A stretch of DNA of 64,000 nt, from assembly GCA_905183005.1 (NCBI GenBank), contig CAJJDO010000013.1:547728-611727 (forward strand), read 5' to 3'. A program made the translations under genes and the position numbers. The DNA comes from Paramecium pentaurelia. Its lineage: Eukaryota > Ciliophora > Oligohymenophorea > Peniculida > Parameciidae. Below the pieces are notes generated by a model that was not told the DNA's origin, made no database searches, and saw only the letters and a program-made list of their open reading frames with translations. Positions 1-12,300 of the stretch are shown here, one piece after another (position 1 is the first letter of the stretch; the number at the start of each line of letters is the position of its first letter).

Positions 1-304
1 ATAAAGCTAAATGAGATTCTATTATCAAATTCATTAATTTTTATTGAAGAACAAATTAATAAATAATATTTAATTAATTAACAACATTAGTAATTAAGAA
101 ATTATAAATTCTTCTTTTAGCGATTTAAAAACTATATTATATTATTTGATATTAAAGATTATTTAGCTATAAACAAAATTATTCATCATTCTTTTATAAT
201 CTTTTACTTCTATCAATTTTATTTATATATTAATTATTAAATATTTAAAGCAATTCTTGAATTCAATCGCATTTTTCTTATAAAAAAATAAAATATTTAT
301 AAAT
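1..304. other. intergenic leader, no gene seen
   Basis: Very A+T-rich sequence with frequent TGA in all frames and no coding character on either strand. It ends directly before the start codon of the adenosine-deaminase-like gene, so it should contain that gene's promoter, but I recognise no defined element. Confidence 0.5.
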
Positions 305-1195
305 ATGGATAAAATTGAATTGCATGCTCATTTTAGTGGTTGTATTCGTTTTACAACTCTCTAAGAGTTGACAATTAGATAATTTGGATAGAATCAAGAA
401 ATAAATTTCTAAAAATGTACAACCTTAGAATAATGTTTTATATTATTTGCCAAAATAAATTCTTTAAATTTAATGTTAGATGATGTTCGAAGAATTGCAG
501 ATGAAATATTTGAAGATTTTTATTCAGATGGTGTTACCTATTTAGAAATTAGAGCAACACCTAAAAAAGGTTAGGATTTCGATCAATTACAATACTTAAA
601 AGCAATATCAGATGCAATAAATAAGGCAAAATTTGAAATAAAATTAATAGTAGCTATTGATAGAGCAAAAGGTATTGATGAAGCTGAAAAAACACTTAAT
701 TTAGTGAAAAAAAATAAAATATAACATTTAGTTGGGGTAGATCTATGTGGCCATCCTGGTATTGGTCATTTTTCATAATATAAATCAATTTTATAAAAAT
801 TTAGAGATTTAGGATATAAAATTACTGTGCATACAGGAGAACTTAAATAATAAATAGAGGAAAATAATGATGTCATTGATTTTTAACCAGATAGAATAGG
901 ACATTTTATATATTTTACAGAAGAACAACTTAATAAAATAAAAAATCTTAATATTCTCATAGAAGTATGCTTTTCATCCAATTTATTTACAACAAATATG
1001 CATCCTGATTGTCATCCCGTAAAATAATTTATTAGTCAAGGAATTCCTATTGCTATTTGTACAGATGATACATTATGCTTTAATACAACAGTTACTAAAG
1101 AGATTGAATTAATAAAAACAACATTTGGATATTCAAATGAATTTATATCAAGCATTCTTAAATAAAGCTTAAATTATAAATTTAAATTAGAATGA
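305..1195 (+). CDS. adenosine deaminase-like protein (ADAL/MAPDA family)
   Basis: A single uninterrupted 296-residue frame with TAA/TAG as Gln. It carries the whole adenosine deaminase signature set in order. MDKIELHAHFSG gives the zinc-binding HxH at residues 7 and 9. CGHPGIGHF follows, then TVHTGE with catalytic H176 and E179, then DRIGHF, then EVCFSSN, and finally CTDD with the metal and base-activating aspartates at 254-255. The N-terminal KIELHAHFSG is closest to the ADAL branch, whose members hydrolyse N6-methyl-AMP to IMP rather than free adenosine; that substrate is inferred from family resemblance only. The start is the first Met and the HxH motif follows at the usual distance. It is somewhat shorter than animal ADAL (about 350 residues), mainly at the C terminus. 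No signal peptide or membrane segment, so probably cytosolic. Confidence 0.9.
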
Positions 1196-2477
1196 ATTAT
1201 TGACTTTATGTAATGTAATGAAATGTCTTATAAATTTTTATTTATTTAAAAAATCTAATCAAATAATTCATATTTTGAGAATAGAATTATATTTAATATT
1301 TAAGTATGATATACAAAATACGAATTTTATTTCCAGTCAAGATAATAGTTTCATTTAAATAATCATTGTTAGTAATATTGGATTAATTATTGATCTATGA
1401 TCTATAATTACTCATTATATGTATTTTTTTAATTTCATGGTACAATTTCTAAAATTTTAAATCTAAGACGAATATGAAATTTACAATTATCAAACTTTCT
1501 TAGTCTATTGATAAACAAATGAAAGTATCTATCTGATTATGTATAAATATATTGATAAAAAATAAAAAAATCAAATTGGTTTAAATTATAATTTGATTTA
1601 ATTTAAAATTAATTTTTGGAGATGAAATTTATGATAATGATTTACTTTATAAAAGTGATTATTATGTGTTTTAATAAATTCAAAAAATTGATAAGAAACA
1701 AGGTTAATAATTTAGATAATCAACTTTAATTTTAATATTTAAGACAAATGATAAAAACAATCTTAAAATTAAACTAACTTAAAGCCATTTTTAAACATTA
1801 TTTTATATCAATTACTGTTACAATCTTAACGTATATTTGTCAATATATAATAAAATAAGTATTATTATGCTCAACTACTAACTTTAAATCTTCAAATCTA
1901 TACATTTTGCCATCTTAATCTAGTTGATATCACTCATGTTATATAAGAAATCTAATCAGTTAATGTTTATATATAATAAGAAAATTAATATCCAAAAATA
2001 AATACGTTCTAATTAATAGATATTTCTAATTAGACATATTTTCAGATTAAGAATTGTCATTTAGATTAACTGTTTTTTTTTAACAAATTATTAATTAATA
2101 ATCGAAAATACTTCATATATCAAGATTAGTTGATATAGATATATTTTAATTAATAATTAATTTTCTTTTATTGATTTTAATGATTAAACTTTATTATTAC
2201 TAAAACAGAAATAAACAATCTACTCTAAATTTTAAAATTGATTTAATAAACATTTTATCCAAAATTATCACTTAAAATGTCAATTCAATATTGATGGTTT
2301 TTTTTTGCAAATCAGATTATTTAAATATTTTCTTAAAAATTTTAGTCTAAACAAATTTTAAAAATTTTTATTACGTATGTAATTTATGAAATATCTTTTC
2401 ATATACTTATTTAATAAGTCATAATTCCTTTACTCTTAAAAATATTGAATCAAAATAAAAATTTCATCGATATCAAA
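1196..2477. other. 1.3 kb without a supported gene; possible relic
   Basis: No continuous coding frame with family similarity was found. Two plus-strand stretches, about 1470-1600 and 1620-2180, give protein-like translations (for example YDNDLLYKSDYYVF and TLILIFKTNDK) in different frames interrupted by TGA. This would fit a decayed gene. Because TGA is the only stop in this code, open stretches of 100-180 codons also arise by chance in such A+T-rich DNA, so I do not call a gene. Confidence 0.35.
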
Positions 2478-3014
2478 ATGGGAGGAATCTGTTAAATGTA
2501 AATTACTATTTCCGAATAAGAAAATAATATTTCTAAATAAGCAAGAATCTATATAAAAGGTCCACCTAAAGTTTAAAAGCCTTGTCCTATTAATAATTTG
2601 TAAATATAATCAGATGTAGTTCCTATAGAAAAGGAAAATTTCATTTCAATACCAAAAATTATATCCTAATAAGAAGAATTTGCTATTACTGAATAAGAAA
2701 AGGCAATCAAGGATGTCAAATTTTAATTAACAGAAGAAATTATCTTTCTTTAAGAAAGGGATTAATAAGAGCAGTAAAACAACTCAAATGTTGAAAAAAA
2801 CAGTCTAAAAAACTAAAAGAAGAGTTCATGTTATAATATTTGTAAAGGTAAGTCAATACTTAAAAATAAAATATATGATGGATCCAATCCTTAAAGTCCT
2901 AAAACTCAATTAAAAGAATCTTTAACATTTGGTTCACAAAGATCTTTAAAAAAGGTAACTTTCAATAAAAAGCAGAAAGTAATTTACAGTAGTTTTAGAA
3001 ATATAAAAAGTTGA
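2478..3014 (+). CDS. hypothetical protein with N-myristoylation-type start
   Basis: Open frame of 178 codons without introns, ending in TGA. I do not recognise a family. The protein starts MGGICQ, giving Gly2 and Cys5, a classic context for N-myristoylation followed by palmitoylation, so membrane tethering is a reasonable inference. The rest is hydrophilic and rich in Gln, Lys, Ser and Glu, with the last 60 residues strongly basic and Ser-rich. Several stretches of codons use TAA/TAG, as expected for a genuine gene in this code. It lies 83 bp upstream of the next same-strand gene. Three other proteins in this window share the MG-C type N terminus. Confidence 0.6.
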
Positions 3015-3097
3015 TTGACTTATATTTACTATTTGTTTATATTCTTTCACATAAGAATTATTATATATAATTTATTTATTTACTAAATTATATAGAT

Positions 3098-4856
3098 ATG
3101 AGTTAATAGGATGAAACAGAATAATAAAAAGAAGATTTAAACATCTAGAATGATAATGAGAATGATGATTAAACAGGCATTTAGTAAAATTAATCTCTTA
3201 ATGATGGGACCATACAAGACAATTCCAGAATAGAAGCACCTATTGTTGAATTGAAGAACTAAAATGAAGAAGAAAATTAGGAATAAGCTTAGATACAAAA
3301 AGAAGCTTCAAATGTAGCAACACCAACAAGAACTTCTTAGCATGAAGCATCTCCAGTTGTATAAAGAGATTAAATTTAATCTCCAGAAAAAGATAGATAA
3401 TCATAAGATGGAACAGATTTAAAACAAGAAGAATAAATTGATAAAACAGATGAATAGAATAATTAAGAAGAAATAACTGAATAATAAATAAATTAATAAG
3501 ACAATTAAGAAGAAGGTGATTAAAAATAATCAGAAAAGGATTAAAATGAATAAAATGATTAAAATGAGAAAAATGAGATAGAGGAATTTAAAAAATCTTT
3601 TCATTCATAATAATAATCATAAAAATCAAACAAATCAACATTATCTGAAAAAATAACTTTTTTACAATCAGCATTATAAATGAAAGATGAATTAATATCA
3701 ACTATGTAAGATGAAATTGCAGTTTTGAAATAAGCTTAAATAGATAAATAGGAACATCTAGAAACAATGGAAAAAAAACATGAAGAAAAATTAGATAAAT
3801 TATTAAAAAAAGTTGAAGAACTAGAAAAACTTCTAAAAGAAAAAGAAAATGATATTGAATAATATCGTAATGGAAATCAGACATTACATCTTTAAGATTT
3901 ATCTGTTATTTCAGTATAAAAAAATGATAATTTAAAATCAAATGTAAATGAAAAGAAAGATGTTACTATTTTTGAAGTTCTTAATGAAAAATAAACAACT
4001 GCTGATTTATCAGAACTTGGAAATAATTTTTGGTTAATATCTGCAGAAAGGAAAATTTAAAAAAACAATCCTTTATATAAAGATTATTTCCCAAAAGATC
4101 CTGAACCTGATTAACCTAAAAATAAAATTGTTATTAATCATCCTACTAAAAAATATGATAAATCTTATTGGTTTAAATATGTTGAAGTTAAAAAGCCTCC
4201 TAGATATAATCACAACATTTAATTACCAAAATTACCAGAAATTAATCATTAATATTAATAAAATGATCCTAAAATATTGTCTAAATAATTTTAGTAATAA
4301 TAAGAAATGTAACAATAAATAATTTAATCTATTTAATAATAAGCACCTCTTGGTTTTTCTTAAACTACATAAAATAAGGTAAATCCTGTATAATAATCTA
4401 TTCCTTTTAGCCAAAAATTATTAGCAAATAACCAAAGAAATGGTAGCTAATAATAAAAGTAAATTATTGTTTAAAATTAGTAATAATTTAATCAAAAATA
4501 AAATGTATGCATCATAACCTACTATTTTAAAGGCACAATAAGTATCATTTGATCAAGAAGATTTTTTGGCTGATTAAGAAATTGAATAAATGTTTGCATA
4601 GTAGTCTCCACCAAAAAAATAAAAAATTGATTGGGATTCTTAACCTATGAATAATTACATGATTGTTTAACATACAAATTCATCTTAAGTAATAGAATAA
4701 CAAGAAAAGTTTCCCATATTGTCCCAAAAACTCTCATATGTTAATCAATACTCTCACAAAAAAGAAATGTATTTAAATATAGTTTAATTAATAGCTCAAG
4801 ATTAAATGAATCATAAAATTAAAATAGAACTAAGTTATCGAAGTATTATTGATTGA
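3098..4856 (+). CDS. Gln/Glu-rich coiled-coil protein, one 22-nt intron
   Basis: A 578-residue protein after removal of one intron at 4459-4480 (22 nt, GTA..TAG); without its removal the frame hits TGA about 60 nt later, with removal it stays open to 4856. The first 160 residues are acidic and low-complexity (Gln, Glu, Asp, Asn). Residues about 180-270 form a predicted coiled coil (for example KLDKLLKKVEELEKLL). A short globular-looking stretch follows (ELGNNFWLISAERK, then KYDKSYWFKYVEVKKPPRY), then a long Gln-rich tail. No family recognised. The layout suggests a cytoskeletal or scaffold protein, but this is only inference. Confidence 0.7.
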
Positions 4857-5061
4857 AAAATCAAATTTATAATTATTATTTTAAGTTAAATTTATGAAAT
4901 AATCTACAAATATAAATTGTTATATATAATTTCTAATAAATTTATAAATTTTAGATCTTATACAATATCCAAAATATTAGAATATATTAATCAGTATAAT
5001 ATTAATGCGTAAAAAATTTATAAACTAAAGATATTTATTATATATTATAATAAAAATTTTC

Positions 5062-6770
5062 ATGTAAGAACCAAAAAGAACTAGAATTATTTGTTCTGTA
5101 AGTGAAAATTGTTGTAATTATGATTTATTGAAGAATATGGTTGAAGCTGGATGCAATGGTTTTACGTAGAATATAGTTTAATAGTTTTAGCATTAATATG
5201 GCTTATATTAAAAATAAAGAGAGTTTATAAATATTGGATAAGAATAGATGTCAATTAGAAACAGAATTTAAAACTAAAATACCTATAAATTTAATTTTAA
5301 GAGGACAAGTAATAAGAGTAGGGTAATTGTAAGATCCTGAAACATAAATAGAAGTAATTAATTATTCAATTTTGAGGAAGGAAATATAGTATATTTGACT
5401 TCAGATTAACATATAGTAGGAAATAATTAATTAATTCCAATAGATTCAAATGAATTTCTTGAGAAATTAAATATAAATGATAAGTTAGCAATAGACTATG
5501 GACATATAATATTAGAATTATTAGATATTTAATTGTTCGATTAGTAATAGTTAATTAATATATTTAGAGTATGTGAGAAAATTGGTCTTGATTAAATGTG
5601 TTTATTAAGTGGAGTTAAAATATATATTTGCAGATGTTGTAAGACTGGAACTTTAAAATCATTTAAGCCAATATCAATATTTATAGAAAATAAGTAATCA
5701 AAGGAAGAAGAACAATAAGAATAAGTATCACTTACAGAACAAGATAATTTAGATATAGAATATGCTTGTGAATGTAATTTTGATAGTATAACATTTTCAA
5801 AAGTGAATACTGCATTGGATATCATAAAAGTAATATGTACATTAATGAAAGGTAAAAGAAAGATTAGAATAAAAATATCCACATGTTTAAGTATTTGCTA
5901 GGATTGCAGAAAAATTAAAGGAAGAATAATTAGAGGAAATAATTAATTTGGCAGATGGATGTATTATTGCACGATCTCATATTTCAATGACTTAACCAGT
6001 AGAAGATGTAGTTAAATATTAAACTTAAATAATTTCAAGCTGTCGAAAACTATTTAAACCTGTATATATATATATTTTATTATAATTAAAGGTTTTTGTA
6101 TCAACATATATATTGGAATCTATGAGTGTTTAACCTAAGCCCTCTTTTGCAGATATGGGAGATATTTCAAATATTGTTAAATAATATATAGATGGAATAT
6201 TATTATCAGGTGAAACTAGTTTTGGGAAATTTCCAGTTTTAATTGTTTAGACATTGAATAATATTTGTAGAAAAATTGAAAAAAAATTACTTTAAGAACT
6301 TTTTGAATAGCCTTAATAAAGGGATTAATATTAAGTAAATTTTACAGGATAACCAATTGCAACAGTTATTGCGAAATCTTGTGTTGAAATGGCTTATATG
6401 TATTTTAATATTATATTATTTAAGTTTACAAGCTAAAGCAATTCTAATGTTAACTCGAAGAATATAGACTACTTTAAAGTTATCAAAACTTAGAGCTTCA
6501 TGTAAAATAATTTCAATTAGTGATAATCAATAGATATGTAGATGTTTAAATTACATTAATAATGTATAATCAGAATTAGTAAATGGATTTGCAAATTAAG
6601 AAGAGTAATTTAATTTAATAATTATTAAAGAATTATTTAAGAATGTATATCAAGATTGATTGATAAAAATTTACTATAACCTAAAGATTACATAGTGGTT
6701 ATTACTGGAATGGTGGTTTAGAATAAGGATTGGCACATTAATTAGATGAAAGTTTTGGAAATATGAAAGT
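5062..6770 (+). pseudogene. decayed pyruvate kinase
   Basis: Pieces of pyruvate kinase are readable in order but in different frames. The start MQEPKRTRIICSVSENC resembles the family's KRTKIICT.. N terminus, followed by VEAGCN. A one-base shift near 5159 leads to ILDKNRCQLETEFKTK and LRGQVIRVG. A second shift near 5370 precedes GNIVYLTSD and the stretch to about 5850. A third near 5855 leads to KYPHVQVFARIAEKL and LADGCIIARSHIS. After that VFVSTYILESM and SFADMGDISN match the nucleotide-binding region. The C-terminal part (KAILMLTRRIQTTLKLS) also needs frame changes and meets TGA. No set of 20-30 nt introns repairs all of these. The active-site Lys region and metal-ligand Glu are not conserved. 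I call it a dead paralogue, presumably of an intact gene elsewhere. Confidence 0.8.
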
Positions 6771-6839
6771 ATATTTTATTGAAGCTTTTTATTATTTCTT
6801 AATAGTATATATATTTCAAATGATTATAAAATATAAATT

Positions 6840-7649
6840 TCAATTCAAATTGTTCTATTCTATTTTATCTTCTTTTAATTCCTCTTAGTTATTTTATTAA
6901 TGTGTACGTTATTATAATGGAGGTTGTCTTTCATTCATAACAAAATTATCTAATTACTAAAAATAACAAAATATCTTTGAAATTAATACCTTTATAACAT
7001 CTGAATTAGTTTCTTTCATTTTTCTTTTGGCATTCATTGTAGGATCTCTACTTTCATACTGTTCTTAGCCATTAGATTGGATATATATGAAATATGATAT
7101 CGCAATGTGAAATGAATTTCTTTTTAATTATCCATTGTTAAGTTAATTTCTAGAAATTATTTACTAGATTTATCTATAATTTATACTAATTATGTTGGTG
7201 TAGTATTATAATATGGGTTCATATAATTATGGGAAAACTATTAAAATTACTGATGATTAAAATAGGGTTGAGCTTAAAAAGCAACTTAAGAATATATTGG
7301 CTCTTTTTTAAAATTGTAGAGATCTGTTTTCTTTAAATCTTAAGATTAAGGTTTTTTCTATAGAGGCTTTTTGTTTTAAACATTGTTTTATTATTTATTT
7401 TTTAGAGGTGCTGTTTTTTGAATTTTCTTATTAGCAACTTAGATATTTTATAGTATATATAAAGTACTTTTATTTATCTCAGATATCAAGGCGTAAAAAT
7501 TCTTGACTACTTCTTTAAAATCTCCATCATCATAAATCTTCCTTCTTCTACTCCTCATACACTTATGTTAATTATAGGTTTACATATCTATTTCCTATTA
7601 AATGAGGATTATTCGAACTGTCGATGAAATTTTCACTATCAACTTGCAT
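6840..7649 (-). CDS. hypothetical basic, Gln-rich protein
   Basis: Reading the minus strand with two short introns (7562-7583 and 7164-7186, 22 and 23 nt) gives one frame from MQVDSENF to a TGA at 6840-6842. A third, frame-neutral intron of 33 nt near 6945-6980 is possible. The N-terminal third includes FKEVVKNFYALISEINKS; the middle is rich in Lys, Gln and Asn; the C-terminal part contains YESRDPTMNAKRKMKE and an acidic tail. No family recognised. If the first intron (AAG acceptor) is wrong, translation would start at the Met at 7558. It lies about 110 bp downstream of the phosphatase on the same strand. Exon structure is the uncertain part; coding character is fair. Confidence 0.5.
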
Positions 7650-7761
7650 CTGTAATTTAAAGATAATAATATGATAAAAAAAGTAGGTTAATTCTGTAAT
7701 ATAAATTATTAATTATAAACGATACTAACATAAAAATAAACAAATAGTATCCAAATAAACT

Positions 7762-9187
7762 TCATTCAATACAATACATTTTTTCAACAGCTTCAACTAT
7801 TGTTTAGAAATGATCAATTTAATCTAATTTAAAATATTCTTTAAGCAAAGGTCGAACATCATCTTAAGGTAAGACTTTTTATATTAAAAATCTATATAAT
7901 TTGATTAATTGATTATCTTATTTATCATCATAAAAGGATATGATTGGTATACCATTATCAAGATGATGACTAATATTAATTAATCTATTACATAAAACTA
8001 TATGATGCATTATCCACTATCACTATATCTTTCAAATCTCGATCAATTACTTCTAAGTTCTTAATATAATAATGTGAATTCTCATCAGTAATACAACTAT
8101 CTCTAAATATTCTTCTTTTTACTCTTTATTATGGATCCAAATTATTAATAACCTTATTTTAATAGAAAATGATACTTCATTAGCATAACATTCATGAGAA
8201 GCTGTAAAAATCATCACTTCACAAACTTCACTTAATAATGATATCATTTTCTCAGCAAATGGTCTAATATTGATCCCTGCATTAACTTTCTCTCCAGTTG
8301 GAAATGTAATAGGTAATACAATTTAAGAAGCCATGCTCTCATCTTCATTACAATGAACTAATGTTTCATCTAAATCAAAAATTACAGTCTTCTTAACTAT
8401 ATCAATTAATTAATATATTGTACATTTAAGATTTTAAGGATAAGGATCCAATTTTATTTTTTTTTATTATATTTCCTTATCTTCAGCTTAAATAAATTAC
8501 ACTTATTTTAATGTAGGTATAAAATTAAAGGAATTTGCGAAATTGTCTCGAAATAATTTAGAAAAACTCACTGTTTCATCTTAAAATGCTGTAATCAAAT
8601 CATCAATATAATATCTATTTGATTATATTTTTTAATTCATATTTTGTTGATTTTGAATCTTATTATTTATACCAATAAGAGCAATATCATCATTATTATT
8701 ATTTTTATCCATTTTTGTAACAACTTTTGATAACTAATTACCATTTTTTTTCTTTCCAAAATTATTAGGCTATGTTATTTATGATTTTTCAGCTATCCTT
8801 ATTAAAGAATTTTGTTTTATTTCTGTTAAATTAGATTGAGGCTGACTTATTTACTTAATAGGTTATTCTGGTACTTTTTTCTCTTATGTCTATCCTCTGC
8901 ATTAATTAAAATTTTGACGAAAAGAATGTTGATATGATCTAATATAATAAATAACTAAATACAGCAAAGGGTATTAAGGATTGTTTATTACACAAACATT
9001 TTATGCAATCTATTAAGGAAATGAGAATTCAATCATTGATAATTCACTTAATAAAATTATTTACTATAATAATAATTTATGATAATATGATAATATACTA
9101 TTACCATAAAATATAATTTACAGTAATCATTCTATATGATTTATATTAATAATAAGCAAAATTAATATAAATCTAATTAGATGCCAT
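7762..9187 (-). CDS. CTD-type (FCP/SCP, HAD-superfamily) phosphatase
   Basis: The C-terminal half is a clear FCP1/SCP-like phosphatase domain. KTVIFDLDETLVHC contains the DxDxT catalytic loop with the nucleophilic Asp. VNAGINIRPFAEKM and VMIFTASHECYAN follow the family pattern, and DLKDIVIVDNASYSF is the VDNxP/S-type loop. After the intron comes IHHLDNGIPI and FYDDKQDNQL. Two introns are needed inside the domain: 8153-8175 (23 nt, AAG acceptor) and 7970-7991 (22 nt, TAG). The N-terminal 200 residues are Asn/Gln-rich and unrecognised. The 5' end is uncertain: the Met at 9187 can be joined only through one unusually long or two short introns near 9050-9120. Likely a protein Ser phosphatase acting in the nucleus, by family analogy. 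Confidence 0.8.
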
Positions 9188-9325
9188 CGTTTTACTTCAG
9201 TAATGATTAATATTAAAATTTGAATAATTATTTTACTATTTAAAATATTTTATATTTTATATATTTATTTTTATTTTAGTTAATAATATTTATATAATAC
9301 TCATAAACTTATTTTTTATTGAAAT

Positions 9326-12300
9326 TCAAGTAATTCTAAAATTAGTAAAACTATATTAATTTTTTTATTGGTTTTAAAATTATGTTAAATCTATAAATAT
9401 ACTTTATTGGAAAGGATTATCTTATTTTTCTTACTAGATATTTTTCTTTTGGCAAAACCTAGATAATTTATATTTAATAAAAATGATCTTTAATTATTGG
9501 TATAAGTCAATTATGAGACTAATACAAAGCATTAATGTATATATTCCTACATGAACATATGACAACTTTTCAATTATATTTTAGTCAAGTAAGTTCAATT
9601 TATCTTGACCATAATAAATTAAGATTAATGATAAAGATAAACTTAATCCTACTTCTTAAGTTATACCTTTTATTGATTGCAAATAATTTAAATAAGGATT
9701 TTAGGATATTTAAATTATTGAAGATATAATCTAAATTGAAATTAGAAGGGATATTTAAAAAATAGCTTAATCATAAAATAAAATTAAGGCTCCCATAAAC
9801 ACAATTTTTCTTAATGGTTACAGAAATTAAATTTATCTAATTATTTAATTGTTAAAATTAACTCCTTCATATAAGGAACTAAATTAAGATAAAAATTTTT
9901 TAGATTTTAATTGAAAAGTAGATACTTTTAATGATGAGGATAATATAAATAAAATTGCAATTTAAATGAAGAGTAGGAACATAGCTGCTATAAATGATAT
10001 TTAATCTATTAAATTAGGATTCTAATTCCAAAGCCAACAATAGGCTGAGGTGAAAATTGAAAAGTTTAGATCATAAAGACTAGATAAGTAAATTCTAAGA
10101 ATAATGTTATAAAAGAAATTGGAATAATATTTCAAGCTGATATAATGAATAAAGTATACCAATTTATATATTAAATAGGTAAGACTATTTATTTTTTCCA
10201 AACGATAAAGGGATAACATTTTGAATTTTTTAATCAAGATTTCATGAATAATAAATAAATTTATCTTAGCTAATATTAATAAGATGATAGGAGTAACCCA
10301 TAAAACTACAATTGAACTCAAATTGATCACTAAATTATATTCTACTTGTTTTTCAACAATCAATGGATAATCTTTATTCTATTAATAATCTAGGTTTTAA
10401 ACTATATCAAATTTAAAATAGTCATTTGTAAATTCAAATCTTGCAAATTCAAATATCTCTAAGAATTTATTGTGTAAATATGGGAAATTAACATTAATAA
10501 AGGTAATATAAGATAGAATTTATAAATTATCCAGAACATTCCAATAAAATTCTAAACTACCCATTAATAATCCTAAAAGTGAAACACCCCCCAAAATAAA
10601 TAATACAGAAGATGCAAATTATTTAGATGCCTTTGATGTGCTCAAAGTATCTTATCCAAGTTAAATGTATTTAGTCAATTCTACTGAAAGATTAGTAGTT
10701 TTTAATGGAAATTGATCTATGGCATCATTAATAATAAAAGTTGTAAAATCAACTTGAAATATAATTTAAGACATGGATTTAAGTAATTTCAAATCAATTT
10801 AAACAGATTCCAAATAACCATCTAAATCTAAAAGAGCAGTTAAATTAATAGTGTAATATGATGTTGTTTAATTAAGTAGACTATACTTCCATGCATTTAT
10901 TATAGATGAATTAGGTATTGTCATAATTTTATTAAATTTAATAGATCCTTATCTTTAAGATTAATAAAAATCTTTTACTCTGTTAAAAGTAATAGAAGCT
11001 ATTGGTACATTTAATTTATAACAAGAACTTATTGTATTTATTTATTTTGAACAATCCCAATCTTCTTCAATTTTACATTTTTCTGAGCATCCATCTTTAT
11101 TAATTATATTTCCATCATCACATTATTCATCATATATTTTAATTCCATCTCCACACTTTGAAACACACTTTTATTTATTTGTATATAATCCTTAAGTTTC
11201 TTCACAAAAAGCACACTTTTTACCCAAACCATAATCAATTCCTTTGATACAAGATAAACAATCTTTTTATTATGCTCCAGAACACTCTTTACAATGAAAA
11301 CTATGAAATTATTATAATTAAGATTTACTCGCATTTTTAACAGTCAAAATTAGGAGTGATAAAGTAACCACTTTAGCAAATTTAACATTTGTTTTTACTA
11401 CAGATTTTACAATTTTCAACACATTTAGTACATTAAGTCATCTTAATAGAAATATGAAGGTTTGTATTAGGTATAGATTCACAAAAATATCCTTCTTCAA
11501 ATTTACAATTATTAGAACAACCATCTCTATCATCATTATTCCAATCATCACATTATTCATTCTTCTAAATTATACCATTTCCACATTAGATAGTTTAACA
11601 TAGTTCAATTTCAATAGTACATTAAATACAAACATCATTTTGAAAATAATAATTTTTTTAGCAAACACATTTATTATAGAGAAGTTCAAAATTTTTAGAT
11701 TCATCACATGATAAACAATTATATTCATTTGAGCCAATACAAGTTTTACATCTAAAATGACATTAAACACAACCTTATTCTGATTCATAATAATAACCAT
11801 CTGGACATATACAATCTGGTGGAGTAGCAATATTCATTTTACATTCAATACATATTTCAGAAGTATTTTAACATGATTTACATCTTTTATTACATTATTA
11901 ACAGGTTTATTAATCATCTTCAAAATATCCAATAATACAATCACAAGTTGGAGGATTTGCTCTATTAATAGAACATTATAAACAATTATTAGAAGATATT
12001 TCACAAAGCTTACATTTATTATCACAATCATTACATGGTGTATATACATCAATTTCATAAGTTCCATTAGGACATATACATTTTTAAGGTAAAATTCTAT
12101 TGAATTTACATGATGTACAATTATTAATTGAATATCTACAAGTAGAACATTAATTAGAACAAGGTTGACATTCATAAGAATTAGGTAAATTGAAATATCC
12201 ATTTTAACAATAACATTTATTATTGATTAATTACATTTAATTTGAACAATCTAGACATTCAGATTAGGATTTGCATTTAAAACAATTATTAATACAAGGT

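Noticed and set aside
10022..10363. Standard-code 113-residue ORF on the minus strand as a separate membrane protein
   Set aside because: It is in the same frame as the giant Cys-rich protein and bounded only by Gln codons TAG/TAA and an internal Met; it is part of that protein's C-terminal membrane region.
11104..12202. Several standard-code minus-strand ORFs of 76-122 residues
   Set aside because: They lie in other frames than the Cys-rich protein, have Val/Ile/Met-biased shadow composition and no family features.
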